Shown one piece after another: positions 52,823-61,597 of a DNA stretch of 64,000 nt. Every line of letters starts with the position of its first letter. Position 1 is the stretch's first letter. The notes under the pieces were generated by a model. It made no database searches. It was not told where the DNA came from and was given only the letters and a program-made list of their open reading frames with translations. The translations under genes were made by a program, and so were the position numbers. The DNA is from Asaia bogorensis. GTDB taxonomy: Bacteria > Pseudomonadota > Alphaproteobacteria > Acetobacterales > Acetobacteraceae. The stretch lies in contig CAMDGX010000001.1 of NCBI GenBank assembly GCA_945897825.1, forward strand, positions 40,897 through 104,896, written 5' to 3'.

Positions 52823-55800
52823 GTGCGAGAGCCCTCGGCCAGCGACGGCAGCGCGCGGATCGTGCCCCATCCCACGCCGCGGCGGTGGCAGGGGCGGGCG
52901 AATCGCCGGCTGCTCCTGTTGCTGGCGGGGGTTCTGGCGCTGTTGTTCGGCATCTTCGCCTATGCCACCTGGCGCGACTATCGCGCGAGCCTGGATGGCG
53001 GCTGGGCGATGGCGGAGCGCGGCGCGCTGGGGGCGGGCGAGCATGCGCGGCGGACCATCTCGGTGGCGCGGCTCATCACCCTGTCGGTCGTGCAGGATGT
53101 GCGCCGCAACGGGCCGGACGGGGTGCGCGGCGACAGCTGGAACGACCTCGTCGACCTGGTCGCGCAGACGCCGGAGGTCAGCGCGCTGTGGGTGACGGAT
53201 GCGCGCGGCAACGTGGCGGCATCCAGCCTCGACCGGGAGCCGCCGCGCGCCAACTGGGCGGAACGGCCATTCTTTACGGTCCTGCGCGACGGGGCCGACA
53301 GCTACCTGATGCCGCTGACCTGGGGCGTGATCACGCGCAACTGGTTTCTCAGCCTCAGCATGGCGATCCGCGACCGCGACGGCACCTTCCTCGGCATCGC
53401 GCAATCCTCGCTGTTCACGCCCGATGTCAGCCGCGCCTATGCCGAGCTGGACCTGCCGCCGGGGGCGCGGGCCGGGGTGTTCCGCGCGGCCGACGGGGCG
53501 CCGATGATCGTCTGGCCCGCGCCGGCCCCGGCGGACCGTTCGATGCCGGCGCCGCGCCCGCCGGAAAGCGACATGGTCGCCGGGCTCGGGCCGCTCGACG
53601 AGGACGGTGCGACGACCGGCCGGATGGAGCCGGCGGGTCCGGACGGGAAGATGATGCTGGCGTGGCGGCGGTTCACCGAGGGCGAGCCGCTGGTGGCGGC
53701 CCTGGCGGTGCCGCGCGCCGTCGTGCTGGCGCCGTTCCATGAGCGGCTGCGGCGCAATGCGCTGGTGCTGCTGCTCTCGGCGCTGCCGCTGGGTGCGCTG
53801 GGCTGGATCGCCGGCCGGGCGCAGCAGCGCGCGGCGATCAGCGAGGCGCGCTTCCGCGGCACCTTCGAGCAGGCGGCGGTCGGGGTCGCGCATGTCGGGC
53901 TCGACGGGCGGTGGCTGCGCGCCAATGCGCGGCTGTGCGAGATGCTCGGCTATGCGGAGGCGGAGCTGCGCCGGCGCAGCGTTCTGGAGCTGACCCACCC
54001 CGACGACCGGGCGGAGGCCATGGCGCAATCGGCGCGGCTGCATGGCGGCGCCGTCGACACGTTCAGCTTGCGCAAGCGCTACCTGCGCAAGGACGGGACT
54101 ATCCTGTGGGTCGAGCTGACCGCCTCGCTGCTGCGCGAGGAGGGGAGCGGGCGGCCGCTGCACGGGGTGGCGGTGATCCAGGACATCGGCGCGCGCGTGG
54201 CGGCGGAGGCGGCGCTGGCGGTCAGCGAGGAACGGCTGGCGCTGGCCTCGTCCGCCGCCGGGATGGGGGTGTACGACGTCGACACGCGCACCGGCGATGC
54301 CGTGGTGAACGCCCAGTTCCGCCTGGTGTATGGCCTGCCGCCCGGGGAGGCGGTGCTGTCCAGGGCGGCGCGGGCCGGCTTCATCCATCCAGACGACCGC
54401 GCGCGGGTGACCGGGCGCATCGATGCCGCGAAACGGGAGGGCCGCGGCTACTACGAGGAGTACCGGATCCTGCGCCAGGACACCGGCGAGGTCCGCTGGG
54501 TGGCCTCGCGCGGCTCCTATGTCGAGCATGGCGGCCAGCGCCACCGGTTCGTCGGCGTGACCTACGACATCACCGACCGGATCGCCGCCCAGGAGGCCCG
54601 CGCCGAGAGCGAGCGGCGCCTTGCCCTGGCGTGCGCGGCGGTCGGGCTGGGCGTGTTCGATGTCGATACCGCGACCGGCCTTGCCACCGTGAACGCGGAG
54701 TGGCGGCGGCTGTATGGCGTTCCGCCCTCCGACGCGCCGGTCTCGATGGAGGAGCGCTTCGACCTGGCGCATCCGGATGATCGGGCGCGGGTGCGCGACG
54801 AGACGCTGCGCGCCTATGCCGAGCAGGGCAGCTACGACCTGGAGTTCCGCATCGTCCGGCGCGACACCGGGGAGGTGCGTTGGGTTCATTCGCGCGGCGC
54901 CTTCGTCGATGCCGGCGCGCAGCCGCGCCGCTTCCTTGGGCTGGTCCACGATGTCACCGATCGCCGTGCCGCCGAGGCCGCGCGGGCGGAGAGCGAGGAG
55001 CGGCTGGCGCTGGCCTCCTCCGCGGCCGGCATGGGCGTGTTCGACGTGGACACGCGCACCGGCATCGCGGTGGTGAACGACCAGTGGCGCCGGATCTACG
55101 GCCTGCCGCCCGACGACGGGCCGATCGCGTTCGAGCGGCGGATGGAGCTGGTGCTGGAGGAGGATCGTGCGCCGGTGCGCGAGGCTGTCAGGAACGCGTA
55201 CCTGACCGGCGGCGGCTATGCGGTGGAGTTCCGCATCCGTCGCCACGACACCGGCGAACTGCGCTGGCTGGCGGCGCGCGGCTCCTATGTGGACGCCGGG
55301 GACACGAAGGGGCGCTTTCTCGGCGTTGCCTACGACATCACCGACCGCAAGCAGGCCGAGGCGGCGCGCGCGGCCAGCGACGAGCGCCTGGCCATGGCCT
55401 CGGTGGCGGCCGGGATCGGCGTGTGGGATGTCGATGCGGCGACCGGCATCGCCGAGGTGAACGACGAGTATCGCCGCCTTTATTTCCTGCCGCCCGGCAC
55501 CGCCGCGCTGTCCTTGGAGCAGCGGGTGGCGCATGTCCATCCGGAGGACTTCGACCTGCTGCGCGGCCACACCGCCCTGGCCGATCAGGGGCAGGTGGCC
55601 TTTGCCGAGGAGTTCCGTGTCGTGGATCCCGCCACCGGGGAGGTCCGCTGGATCGCCTCGCGCGGATCGGCGGTCGGCGACGGCGCCCGGCGTCGGCTGG
55701 TCGGCGTGTCGTTCGACGTCACCGAGCGCAAGCGCGAGCAGGAGCGGGAGATGCTGCTGGCCCGCGAGGTGGACCACCGGGCGCGCAACGTGCTTGCCGT

Positions 55801-56845
55801 GGTGCGCTCCATCGTCAAGCTCAGCCGCGCCGACGACCCGCGCCAGTTCGCCGATGCCGTGGAGGGCCGCGTCTCGGCGCTGGCGCGCGCCCACACGCTG
55901 CTGGCGCGCGACCGCTGGACGGGGGCCGACCTCGGCGACGTGGCGCACGAGGAGCTTGCCGCCTACGACGCGGCCGAGGGCGGGCGCGTGACCTTCGACG
56001 GCCCGCGGCTGCGGTTGCGCCCGGACGCGGTGCAGCCGCTGTCGATGGTGCTGCACGAACTGGCGACCAACGCGGCCAAGCACGGCGCGCTGTCCACGCC
56101 CGGCGGGCGCGTTGCGCTGTCGTGGCGGGCGGTTCCGCCGGCGGGCGGCGGGGAAGGCCGCATCATGCTGGTGTGGCAGGAGGAGGGCGGCCCCGAGCCC
56201 CAGGGCGCGCCAGAGCGGCGCGGCTTCGGCTCGATCGTGGTGGAGGCCACGGTGCGCAGCCAGCTGGGCGGCGAGGTCGGCCGCGAGTGGGCGCCGGGCG
56301 GCCTGCGCTGCGAGATCGCGATCCCCGCCGACCGGGCGCTCGCCACGGCGCCGGCCGAGGGGTCGCCGCGTGATGGTGCCGCCCGCGCGCCCGAGGCCGC
56401 GCCGGCCGTGATGCCGGCGGCGGGGCTGGAGGGGCGGCTTGTGCTGGTGGTGGAGGACGAGCCGCTCGTGGCGCTGGACATCGCCTCCACGTTGGAGGAG
56501 GCCGGCTGCGAGGTGGTCGGCCCAGCCGCCACGCTGGCGGAGGCCCTGGACCTGGCCGAGGCGCGGGCCCTCAGCCTCGATGCCGCCGTGCTCGATGCCA
56601 ACCTGCATGGCGAATCGTCGCGCCCGGTCGCAGCCCTGCTGGTGGCGCGCGGGGTGAAGGTGATCTACGTGACCGGCTACAGCTCGCTGCCGTTGGGTGC
56701 GCCGGAGGGCGTGCGCCTGCTGTCCAAGCCGCTGCGCGAGGGCGTGTTGCTCGCCACGCTGCGCGAGGTGCTGCTGGCCTCGCCCGCGGTCAGCCCTGCG
56801 GCACCGGCTCTCCCAGCGACAGCATCAGCCGATTTGCCCAGTTGA
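52823..56845 (+). CDS. Multi-PAS HWE hybrid histidine kinase with Cache sensor and receiver
   Basis: This is a 1340-residue membrane kinase. Helix 1 is near 28-50. A periplasmic Cache-like sensor (50-290; WVTDARGNVAASSLDREPPR, AERPFFTVLRDGADSYL) and helix 2 near 305-325 follow. Five PAS domains start near 340, 467, 595, 723 and 851. The last four are close repeats of about 128 residues, each with ERLALAS-type starts, GxYDVDTxTG and FVGVTYDITDR-type PAC ends. The HWE box LLAREVDHRARNVLAVVRSI has its histidine near 982, followed by an ATPase domain (VLHELATNAAKHGALS) near 1077. The receiver spans 1205-1325 (VLVVEDEPLVALDI, AVLDANLHG, LLSKPLR). GTG 52823 follows AAGGGAGCGGGC. The last 56 bases overlap the convergent AhpD-like gene. 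Confidence 0.92.
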   Translation: MREPSASDGSARIVPHPTPRRWQGRANRRLLLLLAGVLALLFGIFAYATWRDYRASLDGGWAMAERGALGAGEHARRTISVARLITLSVVQDVRRNGPDGVRGDSWNDLVDLVAQTPEVSALWVTDARGNVAASSLDREPPRANWAERPFFTVLRDGADSYLMPLTWGVITRNWFLSLSMAIRDRDGTFLGIAQSSLFTPDVSRAYAELDLPPGARAGVFRAADGAPMIVWPAPAPADRSMPAPRPPESDMVAGLGPLDEDGATTGRMEPAGPDGKMMLAWRRFTEGEPLVAALAVPRAVVLAPFHERLRRNALVLLLSALPLGALGWIAGRAQQRAAISEARFRGTFEQAAVGVAHVGLDGRWLRANARLCEMLGYAEAELRRRSVLELTHPDDRAEAMAQSARLHGGAVDTFSLRKRYLRKDGTILWVELTASLLREEGSGRPLHGVAVIQDIGARVAAEAALAVSEERLALASSAAGMGVYDVDTRTGDAVVNAQFRLVYGLPPGEAVLSRAARAGFIHPDDRARVTGRIDAAKREGRGYYEEYRILRQDTGEVRWVASRGSYVEHGGQRHRFVGVTYDITDRIAAQEARAESERRLALACAAVGLGVFDVDTATGLATVNAEWRRLYGVPPSDAPVSMEERFDLAHPDDRARVRDETLRAYAEQGSYDLEFRIVRRDTGEVRWVHSRGAFVDAGAQPRRFLGLVHDVTDRRAAEAARAESEERLALASSAAGMGVFDVDTRTGIAVVNDQWRRIYGLPPDDGPIAFERRMELVLEEDRAPVREAVRNAYLTGGGYAVEFRIRRHDTGELRWLAARGSYVDAGDTKGRFLGVAYDITDRKQAEAARAASDERLAMASVAAGIGVWDVDAATGIAEVNDEYRRLYFLPPGTAALSLEQRVAHVHPEDFDLLRGHTALADQGQVAFAEEFRVVDPATGEVRWIASRGSAVGDGARRRLVGVSFDVTERKREQEREMLLAREVDHRARNVLAVVRSIVKLSRADDPRQFADAVEGRVSALARAHTLLARDRWTGADLGDVAHEELAAYDAAEGGRVTFDGPRLRLRPDAVQPLSMVLHELATNAAKHGALSTPGGRVALSWRAVPPAGGGEGRIMLVWQEEGGPEPQGAPERRGFGSIVVEATVRSQLGGEVGREWAPGGLRCEIAIPADRALATAPAEGSPRDGAARAPEAAPAVMPAAGLEGRLVLVVEDEPLVALDIASTLEEAGCEVVGPAATLAEALDLAEARALSLDAAVLDANLHGESSRPVAALLVARGVKVIYVTGYSSLPLGAPEGVRLLSKPLREGVLLATLREVLLASPAVSPAAPALPATASADLPS

Positions 56846-57392
56846 AGAACGCCGCCGCCTGGATCGTGTCGGCGATGGCCAGGTCGTCCAGCCCCGCTGC
56901 GCGCAGGCGGGCGACATGGGCGGGGCCGAAGGTCATCGGCATTTGGGTGAGCGCCACGGAGGCGGCGACGATGGCGTTCCAGCGTTCGCCGAGATCGGCG
57001 CCGGTGCCTGCGTCCAGCAGGCGCTGCACGTCGTCGCCGCGCTTCGAGTAGGTGGTGGCGTGGCGGGCATGGACGGAGGCGCAGTAGATGCAGCCGTTCA
57101 GGCGCGAGGCGGCGGTGGCGGCCAGTTCGCGCTCGGCGCGCGGCAGGCCGCCCGGGGTGTTGTAGAAGATGTCCTTGTCGGTGCGGGTGCGCGCCTCCAG
57201 CACCTCGGGGTCGTGCGCGAGCAGGCGGAAATAGGCCGACTTGGCGCGCGAGGCGTCGACCAGGCCCTGCATGTGGCGGGGCGTGAGGTCGGCCTCGGCC
57301 ATCGGCTCCAGCCAGGGCAGCCAGTCGAGCATGGCCTTGGTGAAGACGTTCGGGATGTCGTGCCCCTCGGGGGTGTGGACGATGTCGGTCAT
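56790..57392 (-). CDS. Alkylhydroperoxidase (AhpD/CMD) family protein
   Basis: This 200-residue protein has the AhpD-like active site: E89 in RAERELAATAASRLNGC, C101 and C104 in CIYCASVHARHATTY, and H108. The N-terminal half (PWLEPMAEADLTPRHMQGLV, ARTRTDKDIFYNTPGGLPR) matches what I recall of the alkylhydroperoxidase Avi_7169 family, whose genes travel with a CMD-domain partner and a luciferase-like monooxygenase, exactly the neighbours here. Likely a peroxide or peroxidase-like reductase linked to the flavin enzyme. It follows the CMD gene by 7 bp, as the last gene of the operon. Confidence 0.85.
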   Translation of the reverse strand: MTDIVHTPEGHDIPNVFTKAMLDWLPWLEPMAEADLTPRHMQGLVDASRAKSAYFRLLAHDPEVLEARTRTDKDIFYNTPGGLPRAERELAATAASRLNGCIYCASVHARHATTYSKRGDDVQRLLDAGTGADLGERWNAIVAASVALTQMPMTFGPAHVARLRAAGLDDLAIADTIQAAAFFNWANRLMLSLGEPVPQG

Positions 57393-57399
57393 GCGGGCC

Positions 57400-57966
57400 T
57401 CACGCGGCGGCGGTCATGGCGCGCAGCCCGGCGGCGACGCGGATCTGGAACGACAGGAACGCCACCAGCTGCGACAGGGTGACGATGGCCGGCGTGGTCC
57501 AGCCGGCGGCGACCAGCGCGCGCATGTGGGCGGGCGATGCGTCGCGCGGGTGGAACAGCAGCATGTGCGCGTGGTCGAACGCCGCCGCGAGCTTCGCCCC
57601 GAGTCCGGCAGGGTCGGTGCGGGTGGGCGGGGCAGGGCGGTCCTCGGCGGAAAGCGGGCCGGCGGGATAGCTTCCGACGGGGCCGGACGGTGCCGCCTGC
57701 GCCGCCTGCAACGCCGCCAGGGCGACGGCCTCGCCCAGGGAGGGATCGGCGGCCAGCAGCCGCTCGGCGTAGAAGCGCTTCGCGTCCGGCTGGTTGTGCA
57801 GGGCGGCGACGAAGGTGGCGACTGCCAGGCGCTCGGCAAGGGAGAAACCGGCGGGGTCGATTGGTGCGAACAGGGCGTCGAAACTGGCTTGGGCCTGGCG
57901 GCGGGCTTCCTCGCGGCGCAGGGCTGGCGGGGGGTGGCCGGCTAGGTGGTCGATCACGTCGAGCAT
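57400..57966 (-). CDS. CMD-domain protein lacking the CxxC motif (Avi_7170-like)
   Basis: This 188-residue protein is related to carboxymuconolactone decarboxylase/AhpD proteins: LAERLAVATFVAALHNQPDA and AHMRALVAAGWTTPAIVTLS. There is no CxxC pair, so it is probably a structural or catalytically different partner of the AhpD-like protein. It resembles the CMD-domain Avi_7170 family. I start at ATG 57966, after a GGGGAGCCCAGCCA site. A longer frame upstream would translate the AT-rich repeat and is rejected. Confidence 0.8.
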   Translation of the reverse strand: MLDVIDHLAGHPPPALRREEARRQAQASFDALFAPIDPAGFSLAERLAVATFVAALHNQPDAKRFYAERLLAADPSLGEAVALAALQAAQAAPSGPVGSYPAGPLSAEDRPAPPTRTDPAGLGAKLAAAFDHAHMLLFHPRDASPAHMRALVAAGWTTPAIVTLSQLVAFLSFQIRVAAGLRAMTAAA

Positions 57967-57989
57967 TGGCTGGGCTCCCCGGGGTAAGG

Positions 57990-58097
57990 AAGGAAGTCGT
58001 TCTTTTTTGAAAAAAAGAACCAAAAAACTTTTTTCCACGAAGCAAATGGGTGAAGTCTTTTTGCTTCTTTTTCTTCAGAAAAAGAAGGCTTCCTTGC
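57990..58097. repeat. AT-rich paired hairpin element, copy 3
   Basis: It contains the 33-base block beginning GTTCTTTTTTGAAAAAAAGA, identical to the copy at 36738, and a second hairpin AAGTCTTTTTGCTTCTTTTT continuing to CTTCAGAAAAAGAAGGCTTCC. On the minus strand it begins right at the stop codon of the luciferase-like gene at 58099, consistent with terminator function. Confidence 0.75.
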
Positions 58098-58098
58098 T

Positions 58099-59133
58099 TC
58101 ATCCATGCGCGCGCAGCCTTGCCGGTTCCGCGCGCCAGCCGAGCGCCGGGGCAACACGCGTCGCGACCAGCTCGATCGAGCGCAGCACCAGCGGATGCGG
58201 CGGGTCGACGGAATGGACCTGCACGGCGAGGTCGGTGGCGCGCTGCATCACGGGGTCGGCGCGCAGGGACTCCACCACGTCCTCGGCGGTGCCGACATGG
58301 ACGTCGTAGGCGGCGATCAGCGCATGGACGTCGCCCTGGGCGGCCGGGTGGCCGGCGGCGGCGAGGCGGGGGCGCATGCGGGAGAGGCCGGCCTCGGCGA
58401 GACGCAGGGCCCCGGCGCGGTCGTCGGCGACGAACACGCTGCGCGAGGCGAGCACGCGCGGTTCAGTGCCGGGAGGCAGGGCGGCGAAATGGGCGTCGAG
58501 CATCGGGTCCTGGATGTCGGCCAGCGTCATGTCCCAGCGGTTGTCCGGCCGGGGCTGGGTGCGCGAGAGCAGCAGGCCGTCGCCGGCGAGCCCGGCGCGG
58601 CGGGCACCCTCGACGCCGAAGCTGGCCTGCCAGACGCGGGCGTCGAGGGCGGGATGGGCGGGGTAGAGCCGGTCGCCGCCGGGCAGGGCCTGGCCGGCCC
58701 AGGCGGTGCGCAGCAGGGCGAGGTGGTCGGCGGTGAGGCGGCCCCGCGCCTCGCTGTCCAGCCCGAAGGCGCGGAAGGCCGCCATGTTGCCGCCCGGGCC
58801 GATGCCGACCTCCAGCCGGCCGCCGCTGAGCATGTCGAGCACCGCGGTGTCCTCGGCGACGCGGATCGGCAGTTCGAGCGGCAGGGTGATGATGCCGGTG
58901 CCGAGGCGGATGCGCGTGGTGCGGGCGGCGACATGGGCGAGGAAGACCAGCGGGGCGGGCAGGCCGCCCTCGGCCTCGTGGAAATGGTGCTGCGCCACCC
59001 AGGCGGAATCGAAGCCGCAGCGTTCGGCGTGGAGGATCTGCTCCGCGGCGAGGCGGTAGCGCTCGGCCGCGCCGCCCGCGTCGAGCACGCGGGTGAAGAA
59101 GCCCAGGCGCCGCAGCAGCGGCAGGGCGGTCAT
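58099..59133 (-). CDS. FMN-dependent luciferase-like monooxygenase (KPN_01858-like)
   Basis: This 344-residue LLM-family protein has RLGFFTRVLDAGGAAERYRL, CGFDSAWVAQHHFHEAEGG, ARTTRIRLGTGIITLPLELP, GGRLEVGIGPGGNMAAFRAF and a C-terminal RVAPALGWRAEP. It matches the layout of the putative FMN-dependent KPN_01858 family, typically encoded with the two CMD/AhpD proteins that follow here. The natural substrate is unknown. ATG 59133 overlaps the cupin gene stop by four bases (ATGA). Confidence 0.88.
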   Translation of the reverse strand: MTALPLLRRLGFFTRVLDAGGAAERYRLAAEQILHAERCGFDSAWVAQHHFHEAEGGLPAPLVFLAHVAARTTRIRLGTGIITLPLELPIRVAEDTAVLDMLSGGRLEVGIGPGGNMAAFRAFGLDSEARGRLTADHLALLRTAWAGQALPGGDRLYPAHPALDARVWQASFGVEGARRAGLAGDGLLLSRTQPRPDNRWDMTLADIQDPMLDAHFAALPPGTEPRVLASRSVFVADDRAGALRLAEAGLSRMRPRLAAAGHPAAQGDVHALIAAYDVHVGTAEDVVESLRADPVMQRATDLAVQVHSVDPPHPLVLRSIELVATRVAPALGWRAEPARLRAHG

Positions 59134-59462
59134 GCGGCCGGTTGTGGTGGGTAGGCCACCGATTGCGGGCGCTTCAGCTCGATCTCGATGAAGGCAAGCG
59201 GCTGGTCGCCGCCGTTCATCACGTCGTGCTCGGCGCCGAACGGGCGGCCATAGGCGGTGCCGATTTCGACCTTGGTCTCGGTGACATCCTTGCCGTTGTG
59301 GACCTTCATGATCCCCGCGGTGAGCAGCACGACGAAGTAGGGGTAGGCGTGGTGGTGCCAGCCGGTGACGGCGCCGGGCGCGAAATCCCAGCGGGTGATG
59401 CGCACGTCGTCGTCGTCGCGCTGCGTGGTGGGAACGGCGGGGATGGTGCAGACGAAGGCCAT
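59130..59462 (-). CDS. Cupin-domain protein
   Basis: This 110-residue single cupin has the metal-binding motif TGWHHHAYPYFVVLLTAG (His-rich first cupin motif, residues about 34-51), and the second motif region is FGAEHDVMNGGDQPLAF. It is a small beta-barrel likely to bind a divalent metal; it could be an isomerase, dioxygenase or sensor. It is first in the operon cupin-luciferase-CMD-AhpD, so it may act on the same unknown substrate. TCTCCAGGAGAAACCCG-like sequence upstream supplies the ribosome-binding site for ATG 59462. Confidence 0.85.
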   Translation of the reverse strand: MAFVCTIPAVPTTQRDDDDVRITRWDFAPGAVTGWHHHAYPYFVVLLTAGIMKVHNGKDVTETKVEIGTAYGRPFGAEHDVMNGGDQPLAFIEIELKRPQSVAYPPQPAA

Positions 59463-59510
59463 CGGGTTTCTCCTGGATGGCTGGCAGCTTCCGGCGCGGG
59501 GCGCCCGGCG

Positions 59511-60956
59511 TCAACGCGGGACTGCACGCAGCCCGCGCCCGACATGCACGCCGACGGCGACCTCCTTGCGGCCGGGGAGGGCGAAGGTGACGGGCGGCAG
59601 CGTCTCGATCGTCTCGAACAGCGGGGCGTAGGCCGCGCGGATGCGGGTTTCGTCCTGGCGGGGGGCGAGGATCAGCACGTCCTGGCCGAGCAGGTCGTGT
59701 GCGGTGCGGCTGCGGAAGGCGAGTTGGCGGCAATCGGCATTGAGGCAGAACACCGGGGGCGCGCCGCCGAGGGCGTAGTCGAGCTTGCCGGTGTCGTTCC
59801 AGGAGGGGCCGACGATCGGGCGGTCGAGCAGGCCGCGTTCGGCGAGCGCGGCGCGCAGGGGCGTCCAGTCGAGCCCCTGGCGCAGCGGGTCGCCGCGCAG
59901 GGCGAGCAGGTTCAGCCGCATCTCCGTCGCCGCGACGCCGAGGCCGACCAGCAGCAGCACGGCGGTGCCGGCCAGGGCGCGCTGCATCATGGCGGGGCGC
60001 AGGTCGAGCTGCTCCGCCACCCAGCGGCCGAGCAGCGGGAAGACGAACAGGTAGCCGGGCGCGGCCCAGTGGTAGAGCACGCGCGGCGACCAGGCGGAGA
60101 TCACCACGAACAGCACGATCGGCCCGAAGCCGAGCCAGGCGAGCAGCCAGGGCGCGCGGTCGGACGGGCTGCGCCACAGCGCGCGCGCCCACAGCACGGC
60201 CAGCGGCAGCCAGATCCACGGCAGCAGGAACAGCGCCTCGCCGCCGATGGTCACGAAGGGGGCGGCGAGGTCGAGCTTGCGCACGCCGGCGCGGGCCCCC
60301 TGGAAGGCGAAGCTGGCCCAGCCGTTCGCCGCGTTCCAGATCACCACCGGGGAGAACACCGCCAGCGCGACCAGCCCGGCGGCCCAGGGGGGCGGGCGGA
60401 GGAGGGCGCGCGGGGCCAGTGTTGCGATGGCCACGAAGGCACCGGCGAAGGTGAGCACGGCGGTGTATTTCGACAGCATCGCCAGCCCCGCACAGAGCCC
60501 GGCGCCGAGCCACCAGCGCCATGCGTCGGTGCGCAGCGCGTGGTGCAGGCACAGCCCGAAGCCGAGCAGGGCGGCGACCAGCGGGCCGTCGGGCAGCACC
60601 CAGCTTGCGGTGGTCACGCCCAGCACCGGGGCCATGTTCAGCGTCACTGCCGCCCACAGCCCGGCGCGCGCGCCGAACAGGTCGGCGGCCAGGCGGAACA
60701 TCAGGAAGGTCGAGAGCGCGAACAGCAGGATGAACGGCAGCCGCACCGCGACCGGGTCCTCGCTGCCGAACAGCTTCGCAGCCCCGGCCGAGAGCCACCA
60801 GGACAACGGCGGATGGTCGAAATAGCCCCAGGCGACCTCCCGCCCGGCGGCGACCATGTAGCTTTCGTCGACGCCGAGCCCGACCGACGCCGCCATCAGC
60901 AGGCGCAGGCCCGTGGTGCCGAGGATCAGCAGCCCGACCCAGGCCGATGGCGCCAC
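59511..60956 (-). CDS. Glycosyltransferase family 39 (ArnT-like) membrane protein
   Basis: This 481-residue protein has about ten to twelve membrane helices and a periplasmic C-terminal part. The first periplasmic loop holds LGVDESYMVAAGREVAWGYF and DHPPLSWW, the Asp/Glu-containing catalytic loop of the PMT/ArnT superfamily. LDWTPLRAALAERGLLDR and PSWNDTGKLDYALGGAPPVF lie in the C-terminal domain. Family members transfer sugars from polyprenyl phosphates to lipid A, proteins or other lipids. The start is GTG 60956, four bases after the LysE stop. Confidence 0.85.
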   Translation of the reverse strand: MAPSAWVGLLILGTTGLRLLMAASVGLGVDESYMVAAGREVAWGYFDHPPLSWWLSAGAAKLFGSEDPVAVRLPFILLFALSTFLMFRLAADLFGARAGLWAAVTLNMAPVLGVTTASWVLPDGPLVAALLGFGLCLHHALRTDAWRWWLGAGLCAGLAMLSKYTAVLTFAGAFVAIATLAPRALLRPPPWAAGLVALAVFSPVVIWNAANGWASFAFQGARAGVRKLDLAAPFVTIGGEALFLLPWIWLPLAVLWARALWRSPSDRAPWLLAWLGFGPIVLFVVISAWSPRVLYHWAAPGYLFVFPLLGRWVAEQLDLRPAMMQRALAGTAVLLLVGLGVAATEMRLNLLALRGDPLRQGLDWTPLRAALAERGLLDRPIVGPSWNDTGKLDYALGGAPPVFCLNADCRQLAFRSRTAHDLLGQDVLILAPRQDETRIRAAYAPLFETIETLPPVTFALPGRKEVAVGVHVGRGLRAVPR

Positions 60957-60960
60957 GGGC

Positions 60961-61578
60961 TCAGCCCGAGCCCAGCAGCCGCACGCCCAGCCCGGCCAGC
61001 ACCGTGCCCAGCACCGCGTCGAACCCGCGCTGGATGCGGCGGTAGAACCGCGTGACCGCCTCGGCGGAGAGCGCCACGGCCAGCAGCCCGTGCCAGAGCA
61101 GCGACATCAGCGTGGCACCCAGGATCGCGGCCAGCACGGTGGCGCGGTTCGCCTCCGCGCCGACCAGGATGCCGGCCAATGCCACCCAGAAGGCGCCGGC
61201 CTTGGCGTTCAGCAGCATGACGCCGAGCCCCTTGGCGAAGCTGCGGCCGCGCTGCGGCGGGGCTTCCTCCCAGATCTCGACCGGGGCGCCGCGCCAGGCC
61301 GCGCGCCAGCATTGCACGGCCAGGTAGAACAGGAAGGTGCCGCCGCCCCAGGCCAGCAGCACCATCGCCTCCGGATGCGCCGCGGCCAGGGCGGCGATGC
61401 CCCAGACCGAGGCGAAGCCCCAGGCGATCTCGCCGACCGCCATGCCGACCGCCGCCCACAGCGCCGGCAGCCGGCCGTCGCGCGCGGCGATGCCGAGCAG
61501 GAGTGCGAAGTTCGGGCCGGGCGACATCAGCGCCAGCCCGAACCCCGCCCAGAACACCAGCAGGACCGAGAGGTCCAT
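60961..61578 (-). CDS. LysE-family exporter
   Basis: This 205-residue inner-membrane exporter has about six membrane segments. The N-terminal signature LALMSPGPNFALLLGIAARD is typical of the LysE/RhtB family, and GLGVMLLNAKAGAFWVALAG carries the second conserved helix with NAKAG. Members export basic or neutral amino acids and homoserine lactones. It lies 19 bp downstream of the hydrolase gene at 61598, so it may export a product of that pathway or simply be cotranscribed. Confidence 0.88.
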   Translation of the reverse strand: MDLSVLLVFWAGFGLALMSPGPNFALLLGIAARDGRLPALWAAVGMAVGEIAWGFASVWGIAALAAAHPEAMVLLAWGGGTFLFYLAVQCWRAAWRGAPVEIWEEAPPQRGRSFAKGLGVMLLNAKAGAFWVALAGILVGAEANRATVLAAILGATLMSLLWHGLLAVALSAEAVTRFYRRIQRGFDAVLGTVLAGLGVRLLGSG

Positions 61579-61597
61579 CGGCTCAGCCCCTTGGGGT

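Noticed and set aside
50663..56608. One minus-strand frame of nearly 2000 codons spanning tamA and the hybrid-kinase region
   Set aside because: Only the last 618 codons are TamA; the rest lies opposite the multi-PAS kinase and lacks protein-like composition. ATG 52519 starts a clean signal peptide.
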